DNA of 7,395 nucleotides from Oligoflexaceae bacterium (GTDB lineage: Bacteria > Bdellovibrionota_B > Oligoflexia > Oligoflexales > Oligoflexaceae), in the NCBI GenBank assembly GCA_947474445.1, contig CANJJY010000229.1, positions 1 through 7,395 of the forward strand, in the 5' to 3' direction. This document shows, one piece after another, positions 1-6,668 of this stretch. The notes under the pieces were generated by a model. The model was not told where the DNA came from. It did not search any database and worked only from the letters and a program-made list of their open reading frames with translations. Numbering within the stretch: position 1 is the stretch's first letter; every line of letters starts with the position of its first letter. Both the position numbers and the translations under genes were made by a program.

Positions 1-695
1 GCAATGACGCCACCAGCACTTTCTTTTTGAATTTCAACTGCTGGCGCTGAGGAGCAAGGAGCAAGACCCGACTGCGGGGGGGCCCACGTGATCTGCCAAC
101 CTTCGAGACTCTCCAGGTACCAGCTCACATCATTGTTGTTTTTCGCAGCCGTCGAAAGATCAACTTTTTCAAAACTATCTGACCAGATCAGGCGCAAGCT
201 GGGAGCGCTCGGGTTGACGCTGATCTTCGAATCGATTTTAATATTCGGATCTTTCATGGTTACTTTTACACTGATGACTTTCTCGCGCCCCATCATGTCT
301 TCAAAACTGAAATGGATCGTATCGTTCGCTTCATGCCAGAGGATAGGGAGCTTGAGGATCTCAGATCCAGAGAAGATGTCGATTCTCTCGACATCGGATT
401 CTTCTAGGCTCAGCTTTTGCTTGCGGGCGTTCACAAAAGTACAACCATAGCTTATGTTCGCGTCTCGGTTACGCCCCACGCAAGTGAGATAAGCGCCGGC
501 AATGCTGACAGGCTCGGAGGCAGTCCCCTCCTCGTGAGTCATGGCATCGGCGCTCAAAACCTCGTTATTCTCTTCGGCCTCGACTTGATTTGATTGTTCA
601 GCTTTGGCGCCTTCGCCGATTAAGCCTTTAATATCAGTCCTGCGGCACGAAGAAGTGAAGATAAAAGCAAAAAACAACAAAAACACGTTCAACAT
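1..695 (-). CDS. Putative lipoprotein of unknown function (3' end beyond window)
   Basis: I do not recognise this protein family. The reading frame stays open from ATG at 695 to the left edge, giving 231 visible codons and no stop. Residues 1-16 are strongly hydrophobic (MLNVFLLFFAFIFTSS) and are followed by Cys17, which resembles a lipoprotein signal peptide. The lipobox is imperfect (T-S-S-C, with Thr instead of the usual Leu at -3) and the n-region has no Lys or Arg. Residues 18-64 are polar and acidic (many Glu and Asn), probably a flexible tether. A likely beta-rich domain follows, with Cys72 and Cys85 close enough to form a disulfide. The start at 695 has a good Shine-Dalgarno nine bases upstream. 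In-frame ATGs at 734 and 740 would add 13 or 15 residues including one Arg, but lack a Shine-Dalgarno. It is probably anchored to a membrane on the periplasmic side. It lies downstream of glucokinase on the same strand, but 288 bases away, so co-transcription is doubtful. Confidence 0.8.
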   Translation of the reverse strand, partial: MLNVFLLFFAFIFTSSCRRTDIKGLIGEGAKAEQSNQVEAEENNEVLSADAMTHEEGTASEPVSIAGAYLTCVGRNRDANISYGCTFVNARKQKLSLEESDVERIDIFSGSEILKLPILWHEANDTIHFSFEDMMGREKVISVKVTMKDPNIKIDSKISVNPSAPSLRLIWSDSFEKVDLSTAAKNNNDVSWYLESLEGWQITWAPPQSGLAPCSSAPAVEIQKESAGGVI

Positions 696-983
696 AGGGA
701 GGTTCACCTCTGACCGAAAGTTGAGATCTATCATCGGCATTTTTGAATATAGATTGAGGTCTGAACGTCATCTTTTATGGAATCATCACATAGCTAGATA
801 CAGGTGTACGGATCTAACAATTGGATGCGAGGTAAGAATTCCCATATTTCGAAAAGAACTTGGAATCGGCTAGAGAGCGCTAACATTGAGGGGCTTAGAA
901 ATATATCCCAAAATCAAGCTCCCCTCGCCGATCATGGCCGGAAGTTGTGCTCTGCTCTGACGCTTTCTTCTGTTTTCTAAGTC
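696..983. other. Non-coding gap between glucokinase and the lipoprotein gene
   Basis: Both flanking genes point left. I see no convincing gene here. The plus-strand frame that runs to 873 begins opposite the lipoprotein N-terminus and has no Shine-Dalgarno. No GC-rich hairpin followed by a T-run is visible after the glucokinase stop. Weak minus-strand promoter-like words occur, namely TTGTTA (820-815) with TAGCTA (796-791) 18 bases later, and TATATT (751-746) without a matching -35. The lipoprotein promoter is presumably here but cannot be fixed. Confidence 0.5.
705..710 (-). promoter_or_regulatory. Shine-Dalgarno for the lipoprotein gene, within a small inverted repeat
   Basis: On the minus strand GAGGTG lies nine bases before the ATG at 695, and this decides that start over the in-frame ATGs at 734 and 740. 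The site sits in GAGGT-GA-ACCTC (710-699), five-base complementary arms around two bases. The motif could therefore pair weakly with its own spacer, although a two-base loop is too tight for a stable hairpin. Confidence 0.6.
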
Positions 984-1937
984 TCAATCCTCGTCGAACA
1001 CCGAAGCCGCCCCAATGAGACCAGGCTGCTGAGCGACAACGACAAACGCAGGAATCGCCGAGAGATAGGAACGAAAGCGGCCTTTCCCTTCAAAGCGCGC
1101 GCGAAAGCCGCTGGCATTGAGAAAGTCCTTGAAGCGAGGCACGATACCGCCCGCGATATAGACCCCGCCTTTGGCTCCGACTTGCAAAGCGTAATCGCCC
1201 GCCACGGAACCCAAGATCATACAAAACCGCTCCAGCGCTTCGTGACACAGAGCGTCGCTCTTATCCAGTGCGAGCTGACTGATGACAGCCGCTTCGGTAT
1301 GCGGCGTCGGTTTTTGCTGCATGGCGCCCAAAGCTTTATAGATGTGAACCAAGCCACCGCCCGACAGGAGATCTTCATTTGAGACGAAACCTTGCGCGTC
1401 CCGCACGTAGTGCGCGATGAATTCTTCTGTCGCATCCAATGCGGCAAAGCTTGCATGCCCACCTTCGGTCGCTAGAGGAATAGCCTTCGGGAGAGCAGGA
1501 ACCAAAGCGGCCATACCGAGCCCCGTGCCTGGTCCCAGAACGGCCATCGCCTGATGCGGGAGAGCTTCGCCGCCCCCGACTTTGAAGAGTTCGCGCGGCC
1601 CCAGGTAGGGGATGCTACGAGCCACGGCCTCGAAGTCATTGATGATGCGCAGATACTCGAGCCCTAGTTGCGACTTCAATTCTTTAATGGAAAACGACCA
1701 TGAATTGTTGGTGAAATCGATACTATCACTGGTCACCGGCGAAGCGACGGCAAAACAGGCTTTCTTGGGTTGCACGATGCATTGAGCTTTGCTGAGGTAA
1801 TCGTTGATCACATCGAGAAGGCGAGGATAGTCTCGATTCGAAATCTGTTCGATCCCGAAAATTTCGTTTCCTTCAGCCGTCACGAGCCCAAGGCGCGCGT
1901 TAGTGCCTCCGATATCGGCTACGAGATGATGATTCAT
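984..1937 (-). CDS. glk: Glucokinase (bacterial Glk family)
   Basis: Cytoplasmic ATP-dependent kinase that converts glucose to glucose 6-phosphate. The 317 residues match the usual length of the family (E. coli Glk is 321). The N-terminal phosphate-binding motif DIGGTNAR is at residues 8-15. The sugar-binding segment NNSWSFS is at 77-83. INDFEAVA at 99-106 contains Asp101, the expected catalytic base. The loop LGPGTGLG is at 134-141 and EGGH at 158-161 (glucose contacts in the family). SGGGL replaces the more common SGPGL, a mild change. The C-terminal GGVYIAGGIVPR segment is also typical. The ATG at 1937 has AGGGAG seven bases upstream (1950-1945), and the gene ends with TGA at 986-984. It is transcribed away from the HexR-type regulator, and glk is a known HexR target in pseudomonads. 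Here it would phosphorylate the glucose released from imported maltodextrin by the GH15 enzyme. Confidence 0.95.
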   Translation of the reverse strand: MNHHLVADIGGTNARLGLVTAEGNEIFGIEQISNRDYPRLLDVINDYLSKAQCIVQPKKACFAVASPVTSDSIDFTNNSWSFSIKELKSQLGLEYLRIINDFEAVARSIPYLGPRELFKVGGGEALPHQAMAVLGPGTGLGMAALVPALPKAIPLATEGGHASFAALDATEEFIAHYVRDAQGFVSNEDLLSGGGLVHIYKALGAMQQKPTPHTEAAVISQLALDKSDALCHEALERFCMILGSVAGDYALQVGAKGGVYIAGGIVPRFKDFLNASGFRARFEGKGRFRSYLSAIPAFVVVAQQPGLIGAASVFDED

Positions 1938-2257
1938 AACAAAGCTCCCTGCAGTTCCAAAAACTCTATATAGCCCATTGCCGCTCGGCTCGCATACTTG
2001 ATTTCAAAGGCGGACAAATCCGCTCGCAGAGTCAAGTTCGTACATGCCAGAGAGGAAGGGTCAAATCTTGTTAACTTACAGATCCCTTTTCCTACATCCT
2101 TGTGGCTGCCCACCAAAGTGTCGATTGCCAGGCTTGTTGTCTGTTTTTCTCGCTGCTTGTAGCCTTTAAGGGCCAAGAAAGGCGGCTCTCTGCACGATGG
2201 ATTTACACTTGTCAGCGGGACGGATTCGTGGTTATTTAACGCCAACTTACGGGACTC
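1938..2257. promoter_or_regulatory. Divergent glk/hexR regulatory region
   Basis: This 320-base region separates two divergent starts and should hold both promoters. For glk (minus strand) the best pair is TTGACC (2064-2059), 16 bases, then TACGAA (2042-2037). A TATATA sits closer to the gene (1972-1967) but has no good -35. For hexR (plus strand) TTGTCA (2209-2214) is followed 18 bases later by TATTTA (2233-2238). All are weak matches. Inverted repeats include GCGGA-CAAA-TCCGC (2010-2023), CTATATAG (1966-1973) and a 12-base near-palindrome with one mismatched pair (2162-2173). A minus-strand frame of 103 codons (2245-1934, TTG start) spans almost all of it and ends in an ATGA overlap with glk. 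I regard it as probably non-coding because it starts at TTG, resembles no known family and covers the only place for the promoters. Confidence 0.6.
2068..2081. promoter_or_regulatory. Candidate HexR-like operator half-palindrome
   Basis: The sequence TTGT-TAACTT-ACAG resembles the pseudomonad HexR operator consensus TTGT-N7/8-ACAA. It has a six-base rather than seven- or eight-base spacer and a final G instead of A. It lies a few bases upstream of the best glk -35 candidate (2064-2059), a plausible place for a regulator of glk. The match is short and could be chance. Confidence 0.25.
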
Positions 2258-3133
2258 ATGATGATTTGCGGGGGCACTGCCATTAATATTCTACAGAAGA
2301 TTCAAAAAACGCGACCCTTCTTGAGCAAGTCCGAGCTCAAGGTCGCTGATGTAGTGTTAGCGGATCCGAACGCTTCGATTCGATCGAGTATTGCGACTCT
2401 GGCACGCACCGCCGACGTCAGTGAACCCACCGTCAATCGTTTCTGTCGAAGCCTTGACTGCAGCGGCTTTCCCGACTTCAAACTGCGCGTAGCGCAAAGT
2501 CTGGCAAGCGGCACTCCCTACGTCAATTCCAATGTTGAATTGAGTGATTCCGTTAAAGACTTCTCGGTAAAAATCTTCGAAATGACCATGTCGGCCCTCG
2601 AGGATGCAAAGAGCAATCTCGATTTCGACATCATCGGTCGCGCCGTCGATGCCTTGGCTGGCGCGCGACGCATCGAATTCTACGGACTCGGGGCCTCAGC
2701 CTCTGTCGCTTTGGACGCGCAACACAAATTCTTTCGCCTCAATACGCCCGTCGTCGCATACACCGATGTGATGATGCAGCGCATGTCAGCGGCAGCCGCA
2801 AGCCGCGGCGATGCAGTCGTCATCATCTCTTACACGGGACGCACGATAGCGACCGTTGATGCAGCCAAACTTGCTAGAGAGGCTGGGGCGACGGTGATCG
2901 GCATCACCATGCCCGACTCCCCTCTGGCCGCCCACTGCAGCCTCGTCATCAGCGTCGAAACAGCAGAAGACACGGACGTTTATACGCCGGCCGTCTCAAG
3001 GCTTGTCCACCTGACCATCATCGACGTCCTCGCGACGGGAGTCACCCTGAAGCGCGGACCGGATTTCGTCGAACACCTGAAAAAGATCAAGAATTCGCTC
3101 AAAGCCACGCGCTTTACGCGAGAACTCAGCTGA
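2258..3133 (+). CDS. hexR: HexR-type transcriptional regulator (RpiR family, HTH + SIS domains)
   Basis: DNA-binding regulator of the RpiR family, 291 residues. An N-terminal helix-turn-helix domain covers about residues 9-85, with the highly HexR-like stretch SEPTVNRFCRSL at 55-66 and FPDFKL at 71-76. A C-terminal sugar isomerase (SIS) domain covers about 125-270. It has GLGASAS at 143-149, LDAQHKFFR after it, ISYTGRT at 190-196 and EDTDVYTP near 237-244. In Pseudomonas HexR the SIS domain binds 2-keto-3-deoxy-6-phosphogluconate and relieves repression of glk, zwf and edd. The ligand here is inferred from similarity. The ATG at 2258 has no strong Shine-Dalgarno, and another ATG follows directly. 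Similarity to known HexR proteins becomes clear around INILQKIQ (residue 9 on), so the first eight residues are uncertain. It is divergent from glk and upstream of the sugar transport genes. Confidence 0.9.
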   Translation: MMICGGTAINILQKIQKTRPFLSKSELKVADVVLADPNASIRSSIATLARTADVSEPTVNRFCRSLDCSGFPDFKLRVAQSLASGTPYVNSNVELSDSVKDFSVKIFEMTMSALEDAKSNLDFDIIGRAVDALAGARRIEFYGLGASASVALDAQHKFFRLNTPVVAYTDVMMQRMSAAAASRGDAVVIISYTGRTIATVDAAKLAREAGATVIGITMPDSPLAAHCSLVISVETAEDTDVYTPAVSRLVHLTIIDVLATGVTLKRGPDFVEHLKKIKNSLKATRFTRELS

Positions 3134-3294
3134 GAGATGCAGCAGCCGTGAACTTTAAGCTGGCTGGTCAGGCCAGTTGAAAAGGAGCGAGCTTTCGCTA
3201 GACAGTCGACGGGCAAAAGGCGAAAACAGGCAAAGACAAAGACTAGGGTGGCGGTAACGCGCAATCTTGGGGCGAGACATAAAGGGGCAAGACC
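3134..3294 (+). other. Spacer between hexR and the transporter ATPase gene
   Basis: No terminator is visible. The two hairpins, CTGGC/GCCAG (3160-3164 with 3172-3176) and AGCGA-GCTT-TCGCT (3186-3199), have only five-base stems and no T-run after them. No good -35/-10 pair is visible either. A purine-rich stretch with repeated GGCAAA-like words lies at about 3211-3242. Read-through from hexR into the transport genes is therefore possible, but a regulated promoter here cannot be excluded. Confidence 0.45.
3281..3287 (+). promoter_or_regulatory. Shine-Dalgarno deciding the GTG start of the ATPase gene
   Basis: AAAGGGG ends seven bases before GTG at 3295. This supports initiation at GTG, which also places the strand-1 motif and Walker A at the positions normal for MalK proteins. 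Confidence 0.7.
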
Positions 3295-4416
3295 GTGCAG
3301 ACACAATTAAAGATCACGCACTTGAGCAAATTTTATGACAAGCGCGTCCGCGTCTTGAACGACATCAATCTCGAGGTCAAAGAACGCGAGTTTTTGGTTC
3401 TCGTCGGACCCTCCGGCTGCGGGAAATCGACCCTTCTCCGAACAATCGCGGGATTGGAAGAAGTGAGCGAAGGCGAAATTTTCATCGCTGGCCGCAATGT
3501 GACTGAGCTGCAGCCGCGCGATCGCGATATCGCGATGGTTTTCCAAGATTATGCTCTCTATCCGCATATGACCGTCAAAGAAAATCTCGCCTTCGGCCTG
3601 CGCATGCGCGGAACACCTGCACAGAAAATCGACGAAGAAATCGAAAGAGCGGCCAAAATACTCAAGATCGAAAGCTACCTTGATCGGAAGCCGTCCCAAC
3701 TTTCGGGGGGTCAGCGCCAACGCGTAGCCATCGGGCGCGCTATCGTGCGCCGAGCCAGCCTCTTTCTATTCGACGAACCGCTGTCCAATCTCGATGCCAA
3801 GCTGCGCTCGCAAACCCGCATTGAATTGGCCGATCTGCATCAAAAAATCGGCGCGACCTCTGTCTACGTCACCCACGATCAGGTCGAAGCGATGACGCTT
3901 GCCGATCGCATCGTGGTCCTCAACGGCGGTGATATTCAGCAGATGGGGGCTCCCCTCGAGCTCTATAATCGTCCCGCCAATAAGTTTGTTGCTTCGTTTA
4001 TCGGCAGTCCGACCATCAACTTCTTCGAAGGCAAACTGGACGTCACGGGTGATCAAGCCATTTTTCATTGTGGCAATTCGCACATCGATTTTACCGGAGC
4101 GCCTCATCCGGCGCAGACCGGCAGCTATACTCTCGGCTTGCGGCCTGAAGCGATCAAAGTTTTGGCTAAGTCTGGGCGTGAAGCAGAAGGCAAACTCGAT
4201 CTCGAAGTCGATGTTCTCCTGCGCGAACCGCACGGACACGAAGTTCATATGGTCGCTTCCTATGCAGGTCAGCAGGTCGTCATCCGCAGCGCCAACCCCA
4301 AGCGTTTGGCCGTAATGAATGAAGCTAAACGAGGCGATCGTCTGCGTTGCACTCTCGATCGCGAAGCTTTGCATTGGTTTGCAGCCGACGAGGAAGGTCG
4401 ACGGATCGACGTCTGA
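3295..4416 (+). CDS. malK: Sugar ABC transporter ATP-binding protein, MalK/UgpC type
   Basis: Cytoplasmic ATPase that energises a binding-protein-dependent sugar importer. All nucleotide-binding motifs are intact: Walker A GPSGCGKST (38-46), Q-loop Gln84 in VFQDYALYPHMTV, signature LSGGQ (136-140), Walker B LFLFDE (156-161), D-loop SNLDA (164-168) and switch His194 in VTHDQVEAMTLADR. Residues from about 235 to 373 form the extra C-terminal regulatory (TOBE/OB-like) domain typical of the MalK/UgpC/MsmK group, including GLRPE. The length of 373 is close to E. coli MalK (371). Initiation is at GTG. Motifs alone do not separate maltose from other oligosaccharide importers. The maltodextrin assignment rests on the downstream GH15 hydrolase and the MalE-like receptor. 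One MalK-type ATPase may also serve several importers. The permease genes are not in the window. Confidence 0.9.
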   Translation: MQTQLKITHLSKFYDKRVRVLNDINLEVKEREFLVLVGPSGCGKSTLLRTIAGLEEVSEGEIFIAGRNVTELQPRDRDIAMVFQDYALYPHMTVKENLAFGLRMRGTPAQKIDEEIERAAKILKIESYLDRKPSQLSGGQRQRVAIGRAIVRRASLFLFDEPLSNLDAKLRSQTRIELADLHQKIGATSVYVTHDQVEAMTLADRIVVLNGGDIQQMGAPLELYNRPANKFVASFIGSPTINFFEGKLDVTGDQAIFHCGNSHIDFTGAPHPAQTGSYTLGLRPEAIKVLAKSGREAEGKLDLEVDVLLREPHGHEVHMVASYAGQQVVIRSANPKRLAVMNEAKRGDRLRCTLDREALHWFAADEEGRRIDV

Positions 4417-4461
4417 TCCCCTGCCTTTTTGCATGGGTTCTTGGACTTTATCTTCTCTGTT

Positions 4462-4466
4462 AGGAG
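4462..4466 (+). promoter_or_regulatory. Distant Shine-Dalgarno for the GH15 gene
   Basis: AGGAG lies twelve bases before ATG 4479, longer than the usual five to nine, so translation of the hydrolase may be modest compared with its neighbours. The stop codon that closes the upstream frame (TAG, 4461-4463) overlaps it. No better start lies between. Confidence 0.4.
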
Positions 4467-4478
4467 CTTCTGCCCTTT

Positions 4479-6668
4479 ATGCTGCAACTCACTCTCGCGC
4501 GCGATCACCTGCTTTGCGGCTATGGAACCCAGATGGATCCAAGCCGCGACCTTGCACTCTCCGGCCAGGCGGGTGATGGGTGTCGTCCGCAGTTGTTTTT
4601 TGGCCCTTCGCGCGATGCTCTTCATCTCCTGACCCGCAAACTGCATGCGGCTCTGATCGTGCGTCCCCATCAGCTTGATGACCTCGAGCCGCGCGTCTGG
4701 GTTCTCGCTTTGCCAGGCGGCGACCCCGCCGTGACTGCGCTCTGGCGTGAACAGACCGAAGCCCTGGGCCAGCAGCTGAAGCCCCTCGTCTGTTATGGAC
4801 AGTGGCAGCAGAGTGAGACCCGCTTAGAATCCGATGCTGACGTCTACCATCAGCTCCTTTTACCCCGCGCCGAAGCTCTACCCGCAGCCCTCAAGGCTTT
4901 GCGATTGCGTATCACGGCTGGTATCGAGGCCGATGCTCTGCGCGAAGAGTGGCAGCTCGAAGGCTTGCCGCAAGATTGGTCAGCGACGCTGGCCTATTGG
5001 TTTCAACCCGAGATCGGTGCGTCTGCGGAGTTTCAAAGCTCTCTTTTCTACGAACCGGCTCGCGCCCTTGCTGCCTATCGCGGCGCGGTCTGCTTTGGAT
5101 TGCAGGCGCAGATCATTGGAAAAGGGCAGAGCCTGCCCGTCGCCTTCGCCGACACCGGCTCGCTGCAACATGGTCTGGCAGCCACGCGTTGGGGCGAAAT
5201 TCTGCGCAGCACCTGGGCCCGCGACGAGGCCCTCGGCTTTGGTCATCAAGGCCAGCATCCGGCGAGCAAACCGTGGCTGGCGCTCGAACCACGCGGCCTT
5301 TTGAGCCTCGGTGCTGCCGACGCACTGATTCTTTGGCAAGTTCCGACCCAGGGCGCCTTTGAACTGCAGTTCCGCTTGACCAAAAATCTACAGGAATTGA
5401 CGCGTGCCTTGCCTGCCCTCGACTGGAATCGGCTGCGAAAAATCGATCAGGACTGGGTAAAGAAGCAAAAATCTCTTCCGGCTGGACGCAGCACGAAACT
5501 GCAGGATCTGTACGCACGCACTCTTCTCACCCTGAAGCAGATGCAAGATCCCGAGGGTGGCATCATCGCTGCTCCCGAATTTCACTACGAGCTCACACAC
5601 TGCGGCGGCTACGGCTACTGCTGGGGCCGCGACGCTGGGTTTATTTCCTTCGCGATGGACGTCTGCGGGATGCACGAAGAATCCGCTTATTTCTATCGCT
5701 ATATGGAACGTTGTCAGAGCGAGGATGGCAGCTTTCTTCATCGCCATGACATGGCGGGCCATTTAGGGGCTAGCTGGGGACTTTTGCAGCCTGATGAAAC
5801 GGGCAGCGTCTTGTTCGGTCTCTGGCAGCACTATCGCCTGGCCAAGCAAAGCCAGGTGGTCCGCGATCTGCAGCCGATGATCCAAAAAGCTGCCGATTGG
5901 CTCGCCCAAGCGCAGCACAGCTTTGATCCAACCCTACCGATCGAAGGTTTCGATCTTTGGGAAGAACGCGAAGGCGTTCATCTCTATACTGTCGCTTCGA
6001 TGGCGGCTGGCCTCGAGAGTGCCTGCGAACTCTTCCGGGCGATCGAAGTCAAGGTCCCCGCTCAGTGGACGCAAAGAGCCGCAGAACTCCGCGCGCTCTG
6101 CCTTTCGCCTCGCTTTGTGACCAAGGAAAAAGATTCTTGGACCTTTGCCCGTACGCTGCGCCGCCGCGTTCCCGCTGCCTTTGCCTCGCGCTTGGAACAG
6201 ATGGATCGATCGGTGACGCGCCACCGCAGTGAAGCAGGCCGGCAGATCTTTGAACTCGACGGCGATTACGTCGCCGATATCTCACAGCTGGCCATCAGTT
6301 ACCCCTATGACATCGCCGACAAGAAAACCGCGCGGGCACAGCTCGAAGCCCTCGTCGAAGGTCTCTACGCTCGCTTGTGGCGGCCGGGTTCGGGCGGTAT
6401 CGGCCGCTATGAAGCCGATCATTATCGCGATGGAAACCCGTGGATCCTCTGCACGCTGTGGCTTTCTCTCGCCGCCGCCGAACTCGGCAAGACTCAAATC
6501 GCCAAAACTACTTGGCAGTGGGTTCTCGATCACATGCCGGCCGAAGGGATGCTTCCCGAGCAGATTGATCCCGTGACGGGCAAGCCCTCTTGGGTCATGC
6601 CCTTGACCTGGTCTCACGCCATGTTTGCCTTAGCTTTGCATCAACTACCTGAGGAGGTTATCGGATGA
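4479..6668 (+). CDS. GH15 glucoamylase-type glycoside hydrolase, cytoplasmic
   Basis: Predicted exo-acting alpha-glucan hydrolase (729 residues) that releases glucose from maltodextrins. The C-terminal catalytic (alpha/alpha)6-barrel starts near residue 345. GYCWGRDAGF (379-388) matches the Arg-Asp pair of subsite -1 (Arg384, Asp385). PDETG is at 438-442. DLWEER (492-497) gives the catalytic acid Glu495. LPEQIDP (692-698) gives the catalytic base Glu694. The first 330 or so residues should correspond to the beta-sandwich domain of prokaryotic GH15 enzymes, but I cannot recognise roughly the first 150. There is no signal peptide, so the enzyme should act on imported sugar. The nearest in-frame stop lies just upstream at 4461-4463, which leaves ATG 4479 as the first reasonable start, although its AGGAG (4462-4466) is twelve bases away. 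The last four bases overlap the binding-protein start. Related GH15 proteins include trehalases and glucodextranases, so the exact substrate is inferred. Confidence 0.88.
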   Translation: MLQLTLARDHLLCGYGTQMDPSRDLALSGQAGDGCRPQLFFGPSRDALHLLTRKLHAALIVRPHQLDDLEPRVWVLALPGGDPAVTALWREQTEALGQQLKPLVCYGQWQQSETRLESDADVYHQLLLPRAEALPAALKALRLRITAGIEADALREEWQLEGLPQDWSATLAYWFQPEIGASAEFQSSLFYEPARALAAYRGAVCFGLQAQIIGKGQSLPVAFADTGSLQHGLAATRWGEILRSTWARDEALGFGHQGQHPASKPWLALEPRGLLSLGAADALILWQVPTQGAFELQFRLTKNLQELTRALPALDWNRLRKIDQDWVKKQKSLPAGRSTKLQDLYARTLLTLKQMQDPEGGIIAAPEFHYELTHCGGYGYCWGRDAGFISFAMDVCGMHEESAYFYRYMERCQSEDGSFLHRHDMAGHLGASWGLLQPDETGSVLFGLWQHYRLAKQSQVVRDLQPMIQKAADWLAQAQHSFDPTLPIEGFDLWEEREGVHLYTVASMAAGLESACELFRAIEVKVPAQWTQRAAELRALCLSPRFVTKEKDSWTFARTLRRRVPAAFASRLEQMDRSVTRHRSEAGRQIFELDGDYVADISQLAISYPYDIADKKTARAQLEALVEGLYARLWRPGSGGIGRYEADHYRDGNPWILCTLWLSLAAAELGKTQIAKTTWQWVLDHMPAEGMLPEQIDPVTGKPSWVMPLTWSHAMFALALHQLPEEVIG
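6651..6657 (+). promoter_or_regulatory. Strong Shine-Dalgarno for the binding-protein gene, inside the GH15 gene
   Basis: GAGGAGG is seven bases before ATG 6665 and is read as codons near the end of the hydrolase gene. With the ATGA overlap it supports translational coupling. Its strength compared with the hydrolase site fits the need for excess periplasmic receptor. Confidence 0.7.

Noticed and set aside
88..450. 120-codon plus-strand frame at the left end
   Set aside because: It is antisense to the lipoprotein frame, which has a good Shine-Dalgarno, a signal peptide and an uninterrupted frame over the whole 695 bases.
894..981. Perfect 8-base inverted repeat CTTAGAAA/TTTCTAAG after the glucokinase gene
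   Set aside because: The arms are 72 bases apart, A+T-rich and not followed by a T-run, so this is not a convincing terminator and is probably chance.
1934..2245. 103-codon minus-strand frame ending in an ATGA overlap with glk
   Set aside because: It starts at TTG without a clear Shine-Dalgarno, resembles no family I know and covers the only space for the divergent promoters. The ATGA overlap is the one argument for it. A short internal ATG (1978) frame of 14 codons could be a leader peptide but is equally unsupported.
3148..3180. Ten-codon GTG frame between hexR and the ATPase gene as a leader peptide
   Set aside because: There is no Shine-Dalgarno, no run of regulatory codons and no attenuator-like structure after it.
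3766..4434. 222-codon open frame on the minus strand opposite the ATPase gene
   Set aside because: It is antisense to conserved ATPase motifs and has no recognisable domain or ribosome binding site. It is a shadow frame.
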